Source: Zea mays (Eukaryota > Streptophyta > Magnoliopsida > Poales > Poaceae). From it: 64,000 bases of DNA. The notes beneath the pieces were generated by a model. That model worked only from the letters and a program-made list of their open reading frames with translations, searched no databases and was not told the DNA's origin. The first letter of the stretch is position 1. Each line of letters opens with the position of its first letter. The DNA lies in NCBI RefSeq assembly GCF_902167145.1, contig NC_050105.1, positions 141,469,988 to 141,533,987 on the forward strand, given 5' to 3'. Shown piece by piece: positions 45,187 to 58,078 of the stretch. The position numbers and the translations under genes are program-made.

Positions 45187-48100
45187 CTCTACCTCGACGT
45201 TGTTGTGGATCAGATCTGCATCGACTCTCCATTAAACCGGCAGGTCTCCGGCCTAGCCGAACTGTCCTACGCGACAGATTTCAATTCCTCCACGTAATAG
45301 AGCGGTATGTCTTCTAAGTAGAATAGATTCACTGTTCTTGATCTGTTCATCGGAAAAATGGTGGTGCATGTCGCCGTCATCGTGCGGCCGACCATCTCAT
45401 TCGTATACTGGTCGTCTGCGTGCCGAATAAAATGGATCCCGCCATTGCTCTTCATGGATTTGTACACCTGGTCAAAGCGATTGACTCAAGAAAAAAAAGG
45501 AATCAGCTTTATCTGAAGCACACAACCGCTCCTCCTGCATGGTTGCATGCAAGGGCCATGCATGCGTGCATACAACTCGGTCAAAATGGCTAAACAGTTG
45601 GCTAGTCCTCCGCCTGGCGAATCTGAGCCCTCTCGTAGTAGTGACAGGTTGCAATGGTGGGCCCACGAGCCCAATCTCTACACGTATTGGTGCATGGTGG
45701 TGCACTTGTGCATGCTGATATATTACCAAACTTGCCATCTTTTTCCAATATATAAGACACTTTTATACTATAGTCTGCGCTCAATACAAATGTTACGATT
45801 TTTGCTCATGCATTAATTCCCATATTATTTTCTACATTATTGCCCCTGCTATTCCTAGGGCCAAATAATTAGATCACCGTGTATGGGCTCCTGTACCCGG
45901 TTAAAACAGTTTTGAGTCATATGCCTCGCATGCAAATTGAGATATGTTTGGATGATGGCACATGGACGTGATGGCTCATATCCATGCATGACCTGCATGC
46001 ATCATCTCGTCCATTAACAAAAAAAATAGTTGTAACTAATGGATACTTTTTTCTCATAAATTCCTGTTGAATTAATCAACTTTAGTATTTTTTGCATGCT
46101 CTATGTTATTTATACTATTTATTTCTTGTTGCAAATAGCAATAAGAATAAAGCATGTTTAAAGTTGCAGTTTATACATTAATTAATTATTTCCTGCAGTA
46201 AATAATTAGTAGAAAAAATACATGCTTTAAAATGAGTAAATACCTTTTGCACTCGATGTGTTTATGTTAGTGTATTAATTTCAGTATTATTTTTCTGCTT
46301 TATTTCCTGTAGTAAATAGCAGAAAATTATTTGAAATACATGTGAAGGTTATACTATGCATAATAAAATTGCTCTAAATATTTGTGTCGCTTTGATCTTT
46401 CGGACCCACGTCGAGCGATTAAATTGTATAATGGGTACTCAGACACGCCGATCAGGCTGCGTTGGTAATCGGATGAGTTATAGCATTAGTTGAATATTGA
46501 CTGCGCCCTGGCAACACGACGTAATATTTGTGCCGTTCGAACTTGGTTGCGTCATGTGATTGCTATGTCGCGCTCTCCATTAATCGGATCGCTCCTGTTG
46601 AGTCAGACCGCCATCGCTGAGTCGCGTATTTTTCGCATGCCCTGCAGGCACGATTCGGCCGCCATGATCAGCGAGCCACAATTGCGCCAGTTGCGCACGT
46701 TGTGTGGACTTATCCTGTACCCCGACTATCGAGCCACAATTGCGCCTGTTGCGCTTGTTACAGAGGCTTATTCGTTGTCGTAGCCTTGATGGCCACACAG
46801 ACGTTGATGCCAGATACGTTGGAGCTTGTACTCGCGTGGAATGTGGTGGATTATTCGAGCCCCTGAAGTCACAGCATAGCGCAACCTTCGTAAACAATGT
46901 TGTTTAACTCTATATTTTCTTTGATTGTTTTGTGTGGCATCATATATTTATTTATACTGCCAAGTGGACATAACAACTATATCAAGCTCTATAGTGCTTG
47001 AATAATCTGGGAAATTAAATTGAAATACAATAAAACACAGATAAGTTAATTCTTTGCTCTCTCCTCATGCATAAAGTTTTACCCGAAGTAACCCGAAGAT
47101 ATATAATATAATGCATGAAAGCCTTTTTGGCATATAAGACATCACAAATTGGGATTCTATTAGTAAGAAAAAAGACCTTACCAAATAATTTAAGGCCAGA
47201 AATCTCAGTCATACATTGCTCAACCAGATGTTAGCACATTGCTCTATTTGTCGCTGAATGGCACGAAGCAAACTATGAGATAAAAGGATATGTAATCGCT
47301 AGCAACACGAAGTTGCGAGTATACCGAGAGGTTATTCTAAGAAAATTTTCACTATGTTGGTGTGAAAACCATAGTGTGTTCCCGTCGAACCACTTTACTT
47401 GTTCTATCTAGGACCTCTATGCTTGTGCCGCATACATCTCTCGGAATTGTAAATACTTATAATCACTGAATTGACTCGAGATAGTCCTTTGACAAGTTTG
47501 GTATACGCTGTAAACTAAATGGTAAAGGTCGGTCCTGAATGGACACATACACGGGGTTTATGTAGCCGAACTACACTGAATTCCACCCATTGGCATGCTT
47601 ACCATTATCTACCTCTGATCTACCAGAAGTGAGAAGAGTAGACAAATAACTATGAAATCCCACATCACCACAGAGCTTGAAGTGAAATTGGGCATTAATA
47701 TGTCATTGGTCCTTGGCGCCGGAAGATCCATAATTATTGACCTATAAACTACTAGTGATGATAATTTGTGATAGAAATATGAAGATCTTGCAGAGACCTG
47801 TTGTATCCTCTCTACTCCTGATGATTTTTTCGTATGAGAGCAGTAATATCTGTTGTTGAAGATGGATCCTAGGCGGATACCAGTATTGTTTCGTCCTTGC
47901 CAAGCAGTTATCATCATTTGCTTCATCAAAAGCTAGTTATATGGTGATTTTTCCCAGATAAAAAAAATGAATTCTTGGCCTTGTCTGTTCTATTCTAAAG
48001 CTTCTCTTTTTGCCGAACAACAAAGAGATCGAAATAATGCTTTATAGAACAAATTGGTATATAATATGAGGAGAAATGTTTGCCCTGCTGGCAGCATCAC

Positions 48101-50975
48101 AATTTATTAACTATTGTTATAAATTTTCTCTCAAAATTATAATACCTAAAAATATTGCATAAATCGATACCCAATTTCAGAACGGTATGAGTAATTGGGT
48201 AAACCATGGGCAATAATAAAATGAGTTGGACTATGCATCTCTGCATATAAAAATCTTTGCTTGTCAGCATTGGCTTGATGCCATGCACTTTACTACCAAT
48301 ATAAACACACATTTTCCTATGTGCCTCAAAGCACAATGCAACTAGTGAATGTCCTTGTGAGCGCTAAACCTTGATGGTCATTTTACTTGTTGACTTGAAG
48401 TCAACTAATGGCTCCAAACGACGAATGGTATGCATTAGCCCCTGAAGGACCCTTATGGATAAAAATAGTGTTGTGCATGTTAGTCTAAATCTTAATGATT
48501 GACTGTGTATTTGGTAATAAAAACAATAACTTTGCAGAATTGTAACCACGAAGCAACTTGTTGTTGCGTGTCTCACTGGATGTTGAGACTAACCCTTCAT
48601 GTTGAAGGACAAATATGTAGTATTCATGCCGCTACATTAATCTAAGTCCACAGCTCACTGCATAAAACCACTATCTATAATGTGCGTAAGATTTCCTAAA
48701 TAAATCACCACAATAGCATACAATGGCCACAACTCGATGATTGTGGTTGGGGATTTTATCTGTATGCTTTTAGAACATCTCGGCATTAGGGGGAGAAATG
48801 CCCATATATTGTAATGCCTCAATATTCTATAAAACGCACAAAAGCCAAACTAAACTTGTCGTTTAGTGTGTACTCCTATGTATATGGAGTTTGCCAGAAA
48901 TCGTTGAGGAGTAACCATATTGGTCTGAATGCTTCTACCTGATGTAGATGTGGATATACCCGGGTTTAATATCATATCTACATTTGACTTATTGGTATTT
49001 GATCTATTCTCGGGGACGCCTGCGAATATGATCCATCAGCCTTAGTCAAAGCATATATTCTAATTGCAGATTCACGTGGTCTGTGATAACTCTCCTTCGA
49101 TTAATTCACCCTGATGGTGATTTGCCTCACGAAGAGGTTCATCTTGATGATGAAATTCCTAGCAATACGCGCAATATCATTGTGCTGGGAATACGGAACA
49201 ATAAATCTTTCGTTTTGGGAAATGACGGAGATCATTATTAAATGTGGGAGACAAATATGTCGACACCTATCTTGCCCCTCTAGATTGCAAATGGATCCAA
49301 AACAAAGTCCTAGGCATGAGTGCTTTAAGCTCTCTTATCGGGTCATTGATAAATGCAATCGAGGCTGAACCAAGAATCACAAAATGAAAGTCGCGAGCTT
49401 GAAGTTCGGACATTTATGGGCATTATTTAAATAATGTGTGGTGAATGCGATGGTTCAAGTGGTCTAGTGAGAGACCCATCCCACATATGTGTTGAATAAC
49501 ATTGTTCCGCTATGTAATATATCTGACAAATGGCATGAATTAAAATATGCAGTTAATAGGATTCTGAAGATCCGTCATGAGATCCTAGAAGGACTCGTAT
49601 CTTTGAATTATAAATATGCAACATATAAATCTCTTACCGAATAATACATTCATGATGAATGAACACTCTCCTATGTAGAGAGAATATCTCCTAGATGAGA
49701 TTATAGTTCCTTGATGGAACCTTTCCAGAAGAAATAAAGTCTGTGTTAAACACCAAAGTTTGATAATCCCTATAAAGGGATAAAGACCCATATAGACCCG
49801 AGAATGAATGAAATGAGGAACCAAAGGACTTGAAGTTTGCTTGATAAGCACATGTGCATGTCACGAGTTTTACCGAGTGTATGTACACTCGTGTATTCCA
49901 TCATATGTGGAATTACGGTATCCTCTAAAGCCCTGATGGCAGAAACCTATAAGGTTTAGGTGCTACTGGCAAAATATCCCCATTGTGCCAGAATGACAGA
50001 CTATAACGATGTATCTGATCGATGAAAAATCCCTGATGGATTACGATCTTTGATGGACTTTTGTTACACCATCATAGATGTTGCGATGGATGAACGCCTG
50101 GAGCGATGTGTCATATTTAGAATATGTACTATTGCAACTATATTATCCCCTAAGTCCTATTGAAGGACATGTTATTTGCTTTGCACAACTATGTATAAAT
50201 TGTGGTGTAAGATAGAAAATGATAGCACTCCAACCTCATCCGTTCTCGTTATTCCAGATGAACAATGAGACATATATATTGAAGAATATGCTTGAGTTAT
50301 GAGGGATAACGACTTTGACAGATGTCATCGTCAGGGGGAGCGAATGCTTATATTGATCATAATCGTGAGACAATAAATGTCATATTCTATGTCCTGAAGG
50401 CTTATATTGATCATAATCGTGAGACAATAAATGTCATATTCTATGTCCTGAAGGCGTGAGCTTGATGATCAATATACGAACCTTTATGGAACTTTCTATC
50501 AAATATATAAATCCAGTCGATCGAACACCATGAGTCAAAGTGGCTTATTTATATTGATACGTGCACTTACCTCGTATATCCTAGAAGTGAGTAGAGGTAA
50601 AGTTCCTGAAATAGTCCTTGCAAGGATATGCAATCCGTTTGCTAAATCTTTATGTGTATATACTTTTAGAAGAAGATGTTGTGCCATATTGATACGGTTT
50701 TGCAAGAATCAGGGGGAGCGCATTTCTAAATTTAGCCCTTGTAGAAGATTCGATGGAATCTAGATCTAGAAGATCGAAATATGTCCTGATGACAGTTGAT
50801 GCACTCTTTTTCCCTTAGTGAGTTTTCTTGAAGTTTCTCACATAAGGTTTTAACGAGGCAACAAAGTGCAAATGCAATTTGCGTCACCATGTACTCTTTC
50901 TCCATATTTTTCCCACTGAGTTTTTGGGAGTTTTAAAGAGGCATGTGTTGGTCGCGGTATTCGCCCAAGGGGGAG
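45187..50975 (+). other. Interior of the short-LTR copia element, no coding frame recognised
   Basis: All frames are interrupted every few dozen codons and none shows a retroelement motif. Visible structure includes an imperfect direct repeat GAGCCACAATTGCGCC at about 46673 and 46731, a 54-bp perfect tandem duplication at 50346-50453, and AGGGGGAG runs near 48788, 50335 and 50709. The last PPT-like run ends at 50975. Confidence 0.6.
50346..50453 (+). repeat. Perfect 54-bp tandem duplication
   Basis: The unit starting GCTTATATTGATCATAATCG occurs twice without mismatch, 50346-50399 and 50400-50453. The length is a multiple of three. Perfect identity means that it is much younger than the element's LTR divergence. 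Confidence 0.92.
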
Positions 50976-51244
50976 TGTTAAGTAACCCTAGTTAGGGTTA
51001 TGTGGGCAAATACCGACTTTGCCCCTGAGGGGTCTCACATCTCTATATAAGGAACATGTACACCCCTTCATAAGATAGAGATCAGAAAGATGCCAGAGGT
51101 CCAACCCTATATCACGTGTCTCGTGTGTTTCCTCTGTCGTGCTTATGGGAAGGGAGACGGGTTCTCTACAGCTTCTTGCGCCTCTACTGCTGACGGGAGG
51201 GAAGGGAACGGATCTGATGATCCGTGGTAACGTAGTTCTCAATA
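50976..51244 (+). repeat. 3' LTR of the short-LTR copia element
   Basis: This 269-bp copy ends TTCTCAATA, so the usual terminal CA has become TA. Other differences from the 5' LTR include bases near 51056, 51070, 51092 and 51208. Confidence 0.88.
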
Positions 51245-51249
51245 GATCG

Positions 51250-53110
51250 GATCTATCGTGTTCGGCGGCGTTGGCCGCCCACGCTTATCTCGTGCCGCTG
51301 CCGCAGCCGGCGGCGGATCTACAATGTTACCTGCTGGGCCCGAATGCTTCGCTTTACTGGGCCGAGGTAAGATAAAATCGTGACTGGGCTAACTGCAGCC
51401 TGTTTTGCTGAACCAGACACACGTGCGAAGCGCAGAGGCTAGGCTCCACAACCAGGAAGACGGTCACGGGCTTGTTGTACGTACTGTGCCTATCTATCCA
51501 TCCATCCCATCGCGCGCCACCCTACCAGCTCTTGATAGCGCAATGCAAGGCTACGCGCTACGCTATCCCACTCGTTTCTGTTTGGAGTAATCCGCTACCA
51601 GCCTATCAGATACAGCTATCTATCTGCGTCGTCGTCTGGGCCCACCTGACCTCTGCACTGGAGTGGAGTGGAGGTACACGCGGGCCATCCCCGTATTCAC
51701 GGGCTATGCAATCCAACCCTTCCTACGGTCCTGCCCAGACCCTTCTCCGGAGCTGAGCTATAATGTGGCATTTGTTTAAAACAAATCAAAGACACACATC
51801 ATTGCAAGATCCATGTTGATCGAAATTTTTAAATTTGATTAGATTCATAAAATATTAGCAACATTCGTATTTCTAAATAAGTTTATTATAAAAAACATAT
51901 CGCTTAGTTATCTAATCATACTAATCATATATCAAAAACATCAATATACTTATATATATAGTCAGAGTAAAAAATATTTAATTTCTCAGAAAGCAAGAAT
52001 ATTATTACTATTTATAGGACGGAGGGAGTATATATATGCTAACTATAATTATTTTTTACAACTCTACCATGTTGCTTTAGTCAAACTATCTCATCCTTTA
52101 CTGAATTACAAAGAAAAAAGTTATAGGAATTTATAATATCAAATAGGCATTGCTAGATGAGTGATTATTGGGTATAGTGTTATAACATACCTATGTGAAT
52201 TAAGTGTCGAAACTCTTTACTGTAAGTTTAGTCTAAAATTAAATATTTTTGACTAGCTACAAAACTAGAGTTTGCAGCTTTTTAGGACGAATGTAGTGGA
52301 AAATCAGTTCATCGTAATTTTTTTTATGTCTAAGCCCAACTACTATGTTAATATTTTTTTCTCGTTGAATTATATGCGTCTCACTCTTTAGAGAGCGGAT
52401 ATTTTTTTTTACTTGATCTACATCCAACCGTATATATATATGCAACTCGTTGCATCAGAAACTTAGACCCTTAAATAACCCAATCTGAAATTCACACTTA
52501 TAGAGATTTGAACTGGATGCTACCATCTATCTGTCATTTCATGAACGATGAAGTTATTAGGTGCATGTGCCTCGTGTGCTAAGCAGAGCTCCGACCTAAA
52601 TGATTGTAGTCACTCGACATAGATCTAAGATTTCAAATATATACTATACTTCTCATTTGGAAAAGGAAAAAAAATTTGCTTGTTATAGAAGTCCTAGAAT
52701 CCTAATAAAAGTAGATCACGAGAGATTGACCAGATGGCTTTATTCTCACTCCGAAAGACAGGAATAAATAAGAAATCGAATAAGGTACTACAAGCTCAAG
52801 TGTTTGGTTTTACATACACAACAATGACTCTCAACACTGCCCTTTTTCCTTGGAGAAGGTGTCGGACTCTTACGAGGAAATGACCAAATACAAAAAAAAA
52901 TGGGAATTCAACAAGAGACAATACATGCGAATTGAACTGACAAGTATTTGGCTGGAATGGTTCTAGGTTTTGTAGAACCGAAAGGTGCACAATGCAACTG
53001 AGACAGGAGAGATATATCAGCAGACACAATGCATGCATTCGTGCCATGCAGGGTGCGTGCATATGTAATCTCGTACGTGAACAGCTACGAGCGTGTGACC
53101 GCCGGAAGCT
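51250..53110. other. Intergenic sequence left of the HyPRP gene
   Basis: No gene is recognised. A right-hand Stowaway-like arm is at about 51800-52028. The stretch 52260-52790 is AT rich. The 3' UTR of the minus-strand HyPRP gene probably runs through about 52740, where a minus-strand AATAAA (plus TTTATT at 52739-52744) lies. Confidence 0.35.
51800..52028. mobile_element. Stowaway-like MITE, right arm only
   Basis: The end GGACGGAGGGAG is followed by TA, and AT-rich sequence precedes it. ACGGAGGGAGTA is the standard terminus of grass Stowaway MITEs. No matching CTCCCTCCGTCC left end is visible, so the left boundary is a guess and the element is probably truncated. Confidence 0.5.
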
Positions 53111-53112
53111 GC

Positions 53113-53514
53113 TTACGCGCACAAGTAGCCCTTGGGCACGCACTTGCCACAGTAGTTGACGAGGGCGCTGAGCTTGATGGGGACATCGATGACGACGCCG
53201 AGCACGTTGGCCTTGATGGCCGTGCAGAGGCAGACGGCGGCCTCGAAGTCCGCAAGGCCTTTGATGAGGGTACAGCATGGCTCGGCAGGCACCTTGCCAG
53301 CCTCGCCTTTGACGAGGCCGAGCACATCGGCGCACACGCCGAACTTGAGCGCGTTCAGCGGGCACTTGCCGCTGGACGAAGGGGGTGGGGTAGCAGCAGG
53401 AGGCGGCGGCGGTGGCTCGACCGGGGGCGTTGGGGTCGGGCAGTTGCCGCAGGCGTTGGCCACCGTGAAGAACAGGAGGTTGAGAGCCAAGAAGAGGACG
53501 GCCTTGGATGCCAT
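53113..53514 (-). CDS. Hybrid proline-rich protein (HyPRP, DC2.15-like) with 8-cysteine domain
   Basis: This is an intact single-exon gene of 133 residues for a small secreted cell-wall protein. Residues 1-21 are a signal peptide (MASKAVLFLALNLLFF). A Pro-rich linker (about 26-48) follows. Then comes the hydrophobic-seed/lipid-transfer-like eight-cysteine motif: C51, C61, C80-C81, C95-x-C97, C122 and C132, with the family block CLCTAIKANVLG. An extra cysteine lies at C125 and two more at C22 and C25 next to the signal peptide. The family includes root cortex proteins and cold- or stress-induced proteins; which role applies cannot be read here. The ATG at 53514 is the first after a minus-strand TATA box about 100 bp upstream. 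No intron is needed. Confidence 0.93.
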   Translation of the reverse strand: MASKAVLFLALNLLFFTVANACGNCPTPTPPVEPPPPPPAATPPPSSSGKCPLNALKFGVCADVLGLVKGEAGKVPAEPCCTLIKGLADFEAAVCLCTAIKANVLGVVIDVPIKLSALVNYCGKCVPKGYLCA

Positions 53515-53610
53515 GGCTCTCAGGCGGGCCTTACTTAGGTGGCAAGCCCCTGCACTATGCTTGTGCTAGCTAGCCGTGAGATGGGATGGTTTAGGGAGCC
53601 GAGTATGGGT

Positions 53611-53617
53611 ATTTATA
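53611..53617 (-). promoter_or_regulatory. TATA box of the HyPRP gene
   Basis: On the minus strand CCTATAAATACCC lies about 97 bp upstream of the HyPRP ATG, with a short 5' UTR between. It is a standard position and sequence for a plant core promoter. Confidence 0.75.
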
Positions 53618-53619
53618 GG

Positions 53620-56600
53620 AGAAACATGTGAGACCTTATGTAGCTCCTCTTTTTCTGTATATGTAGCTACCACACATTGCCCTTATAACATTATTAAGGT
53701 AAAAATCGTATATCATAATGTCACTTTTTTCTTCTTCTAAAGCTGCTAATGCCTCGTTTGTTGTGGCTCTCGTAGTCTCGTTGTGCTCCGGCCAGAGCCC
53801 TTCCCCCGAAGCTAGCTAGGTTTTGCTACATCTCACAGCCTCATTTGGTGCAGCTCTGTCCGCTGTGTCACGCATCCGTTGCAGGTGCCGCATCAAATAG
53901 GCTTCGAGCAGACATTTTTTTGAGCGTGTAATACTATGTATAATTCCGTACCACACATATAATTTCTAACTATTTAGTACATAAACAGAAAATAACCAAA
54001 ATATCTCATAATATTTAATTCATCAAATTAGGTTGCAAGTTACATATATAGGCTTATTTCTTTAGGCCTAAATGCTGAGATGTAGTTTATTTTTAGGTCA
54101 AATTTTATAGTAGTTATGGACCTACCCTGACTACCCATTGGACTTGCCTCTAGCTCTAAGTTCCAAAGTTTAAAATGAACAACTTCTTACTCTAATATAA
54201 TATAAACTGAGAATAGTTTTTTCCCTAGCTTTCACTTTTATGGTGACGGAAAAGTTTAATAAAATTAAACATCTGCCATTGGTTTTTCTCTATTGCTGTT
54301 TAGTCCCAATTTCTAGTGGCCTTCTTCGCGTGGGCAGCCCTAGGGATAAGCACTACACTGCCCTGGCTCTTGCGGTCGCGGGCATAGACACGGGCACATA
54401 TGGGATCCACTGACCGTGCGACTCTAACAACTATTTTCAGAAAGTTATGAGCTTGTTTTGTTTCGGTTTTTTTAATGAGCTTTTATGAGAATCTACCTAT
54501 AGATAGAATTTGAGAATCGTGGGGATTATATCGTGACGATTCAGCTGATCATATGTCCACGTTGATTTTAGATGGTTTTCACCGAACAAATTTTAAACTT
54601 AATTGGCAAAAGTCTACAAGCCACAACATCTTTTTAAAACCCATAGCCCATAGCAGCTTTATTTGGGCTCTCATTCCTGTCGATGGAAACTGTGTTATGT
54701 TGTAGGCAACTCGATCGATATGTGTTGTATAGCTCGATCTGTTTTGGATGTTGAATCAATTAAAGAGCACGTAAACATGCCCACACGAAGTGAAAATGTT
54801 ACCCTCGATCTCACTAAAAAGATTACCCCGGCCCCAATACTGTAGAATTTTAATGAGTACTTCTGAAACTAACAAGTTGTAGTTGTCTCCCAGTCCCAGC
54901 AGATATGTACTTTTGACTGCTCAAGTGTGCCTGATATGGACGAGAAACGGTACATGCTTACTGTACATTTGTACAGGCCTACAAAGATGGGCACAACAGC
55001 AGCATTTGCACGGATATATACTTTGTAAGCTAAAACAGTTCGTGGAAGGTTAAAGAATCCTATTAGCATAAATTAGTTTAATAAAATAAAGCACCTTTGC
55101 ATATATAATAGCACAAATAAATCGTTTATGTGTGTGTGAGTGAGTGAGAGAGAGAGCATGGACGCACGGCCTTTGGCCATAGTAATAACCGAAGCACGTT
55201 TATGCACCCACTAAATTCACAATCACTTTATGCGTGTGTGACATTAAACAAGCATTGATTAATTTTTTTAATCCATGCACTACAACCATAGCTCATGTAA
55301 ATGTCTATAGAATAAAATCTAAATTTATCCGTTCGAATTAAACACACGTTATTTGGTATATGTTCTAGCTAGCAAATGACCTTAATTTGGGTTTTAAACT
55401 TTTATTGCAGACGCTAACTTTATTTGAAGAGAGAGGAGAGATGATTTAAACCTACAATTCTTACTGTTTAAATCTAGCATCCATCCATGCATGACTAGTG
55501 ACTAAGTACCGGCTAACTGTGTTCGCATTTCTGTTCTTTAACTTCTCTTGCTGTGACTGTGGTCAAGCCGGTAGGCAGAGCTAGGAAGCCCATGTGAGAG
55601 TGTGGGGTGGACGGAGGCCCACCGGGCCCTGGGCGAGCTGTACGGTACCGTTGCTTGAGCTGGCAGTAGTGTCGTGGGAAGGAAAAGCTGAGAGGATGGC
55701 TTGGAAGCTAGCCCGCGCCATGGGGTCGACGCGCCACTGTCTCGACGTCGACGTCGACGTCGACCCCCCTCTGGCAGGGGCACACATCAGCGTCGCCTCC
55801 TAGCTGTGCCTGTGCCGTCCCGTCGCCAGCTGCTCGCTACACTACACCACACAGCATGAGAGGTGCATGGCGATGGGGTACGCGTGCGTGAGAGAATCGG
55901 CCGGCGAGGTCACGGGCCGCACAGGCACAGCAGTGCGAGCGAACAAACTGGTGTGGTCTCGATCGGGAAGATCCGGCTGGCTTGGCTCCTGACCTCCTGT
56001 TGCCGTGGGGTTCGGCCTCGACGGCTCCACCGCAGAATTCTATTCACGATTTCTTCTCATGGGGTCGAGAGTTTCTTTCCCTCATGATAGAACTCATTAT
56101 CAACTAAGATTTGCGAAAACCATTATGAAAAGTCGTTATTGTATTAAATTCAAAGACGAGATATTTTATTATCGTGAACAATAGATATTATTGACGTGCC
56201 TCAATATCTTTCGGCACTAGTTTGTTACCAATAAAGGTGTGAATATATTTACAAAACATAGTATCCACAAAGTTTATTCTCCTGCCCCTGTATAAAACAC
56301 TAAAATCTAAAAAGTTATGGATTATTATTACTGGCAAATAACTTGCGAGATGTGCAAACTTCGTACATACAAGAAAGTTGTCCCTAAGCATAATAATTTC
56401 CTTTAGGCTAGGCTGCTTTTTATGTAACCGTGTCCATGCTCGACATAATAAAAATTGTCACTTCTTAGTGCATGATTGAATCATATAGAGGTTTAGAGAG
56501 TTAAGTTTGAACGGTAGAAAATACTCGTTAAGAAGATCCACAACTTCTTGTAACTATCTTGTTCCATCAATATAATCATAAGTATCCAGTGGAAGTTGTA

Positions 56601-56630
56601 GAAATGTTATAAACATGGAGATATTAGACT
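53620..56630. other. Intergenic sequence, simple repeats, no gene seen
   Basis: No coding frame with recognisable content is visible. A GTGTGTGAGTGAGTGAGAGA compound microsatellite is near 55130-55158. A GC-rich block at 55560-56040 contains a TCGACG hexamer repeat but no convincing exon. Stretches near 53745, 53835 and 54450 resemble worn MITE ends. Confidence 0.35.
55742..55765. repeat. Palindromic TCGACG hexamer repeat
   Basis: Nearly four tandem copies of TCGACG (GACGTC by phase) form a self-complementary CpG-rich array within a GC-rich block. Confidence 0.8.
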
Positions 56631-56636
56631 ATGCAT

Positions 56637-57816
56637 TTAGTTACGAAAAGGTGCGAGGTACAAGATAGTGGACACTAACTTAACGCAAAACTCAATCACA
56701 TCTTCTATCCCATAATCCCTACCAATGTATTCATTAGGGCTAAAACATTCACAGACATAGTTCTTTAGAACGGTCATGTACCTTTCAAACAAAAACATAT
56801 TATGTAGAAATATAGGCCTAAGGATGCCAATCCCTTTAACAATATGAACCACGAGATGTGTCACAATATCAAAAAATAATGGAGGATAAAATAGCTCGCA
56901 ACTTGCCAAACATTGTATAACATAATTCTGTATTTGTGTCTAGGCCGCATGGATCAATTACCTATCATGATGCCGCATTAACGAAAGCCTATAGCTTTAT
57001 GATTGTTTTTCTGACATTGCCTAGATGGACACCCCTCAACACAACCAGAAGCAATTATGTCATCAACACATGACAGTCATAAGACTTTATGTGCATAAAT
57101 TTCGTCTCCTTTATATTTATTAGTATTTTTACATTAAAGGAGTAGCCAGCTAGAACTTCAATGATGTTCAAGTATTCAAACATGATGTCCTTCTCTTTCT
57201 TTTAGAGACTATAGCTAGCAAGACTTAGGCCATATTGTCGTTCATTCCTCTCTTTTGCAAAACTTAGGCAATGTTGTCCTTCATTCCTCACTTTTGGATG
57301 TTGTGCCTCTCTTTGTTTTGTGCTTTTAAGTCCTCCCATGATTCTAGTGTATATTTGTCCTTCCCGCACTTGCCTAAGAAACTAAGTTTTATGATCCTCG
57401 AACATATGCTCTAGTTTTTTCAACCTTTTCATTCTTACAATTTTTCTCTCTTCATCATGCAACATTTATGCTAGAGCGTTGTTTTCTTTAGGGTCTTTAG
57501 CCTCACATATAATAACATTGATCTATAAAAGAACCATAATGAGCATAGATGAAAACTATATCGCCACCCTTCTCTTGTTCGTCCTCTATAACTCTTGTTC
57601 CTTTGTGCTTGTCCCAACAAATATAGTTAGGTATAAAATCCCTTTACAACAAGCAGTGGAGTTGAATCGACGTTGACGGAAGAGTATTCTATCTCGTTCT
57701 TGCAGTCCGTGCATGGACAACACATAAAACCTCTTTGCTTGTATCTCTTTGGTCACCTTAAGCAAATAATGAACACCTTCAGTATATTCTTTGGAGTGTC
57801 GATCAACATTGTACAT
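56637..57816 (-). pseudogene. Remnant of a second CACTA TNP2-type transposase
   Basis: On the minus strand 57816-57586 starts like the transposase-associated domain (MYNVDRHSKEYTEGVHYLLK). After a frameshift it continues FMCCPCTDCKNEIEYSS, the Cys-rich pattern of TNP2 N termini. Further downstream, about 57111-57030 reads KSYDCHVLMT, stop, LLLVVLRGV, and 56909-56637 reads YPPLFFDIVTHLVVHIVKGI, then FERYMTVLKNYV, both from DUF4218. The tnp2 core between them (57190-57585) is missing or unrecognisable. Stops and frameshifts are frequent, so this is an old dead copy. I did not find its terminal repeats. It is unrelated in sequence to the left CACTA copy beyond the domain family. Confidence 0.8.
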
Positions 57817-58078
57817 CTATTGACAGTCTATCTACATTATTTTATAAAATATTATTGGCGTGATCTATTATAAAAACAACTTTTAAAAGCTTACTTATAT
57901 CACCTTTTTTTGTTATTCTAGTTTTTTAAAAAAATATATTACCTATACGCATATTATTGCACATATAAGGGAGTGAACTAGCTAAATTTGAAAACTCGAA
58001 GCTAAAAAGACCGTAAAATTGAAAAGAGCTAGATCAAATAAGAAAACATTATATGCCCCTTCTCCATAATATGCATAT

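Larger units (their letters stand above)
44905..51244 (+). mobile_element. Copia-type element with 269-bp LTRs, decayed or non-autonomous
   Basis: The 5-bp repeat GATCG flanks it at 44900-44904 and 51245-51249. LTRs start TGTTAAGTAACCC. The 3' end has features common in Ale/Retrofit-type copia elements (TGCACTCTTTTTCCCTTAG, TTTTAACGAGGCA, then AAGGGGGAG before the LTR). The 5.8-kb interior shows no recognisable gag, integrase or RT motif on either strand. It may be badly decayed or may carry unrelated content. The LTRs differ at about eight of 269 positions, so it is clearly older than the other full elements here. Confidence 0.85.

Noticed and set aside
48441..50454. Recurring CCTGAAGG/CCTGATGG octamers in the short-LTR copia interior
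   Set aside because: Six exact hits in 2 kb (two of them from the 54-bp duplication); too short and irregular to claim a signal by eye.
55594..55803. Possible exon in the GC-rich block near the TCGACG repeat
   Set aside because: Frames exist on both strands, with no splice or domain support.
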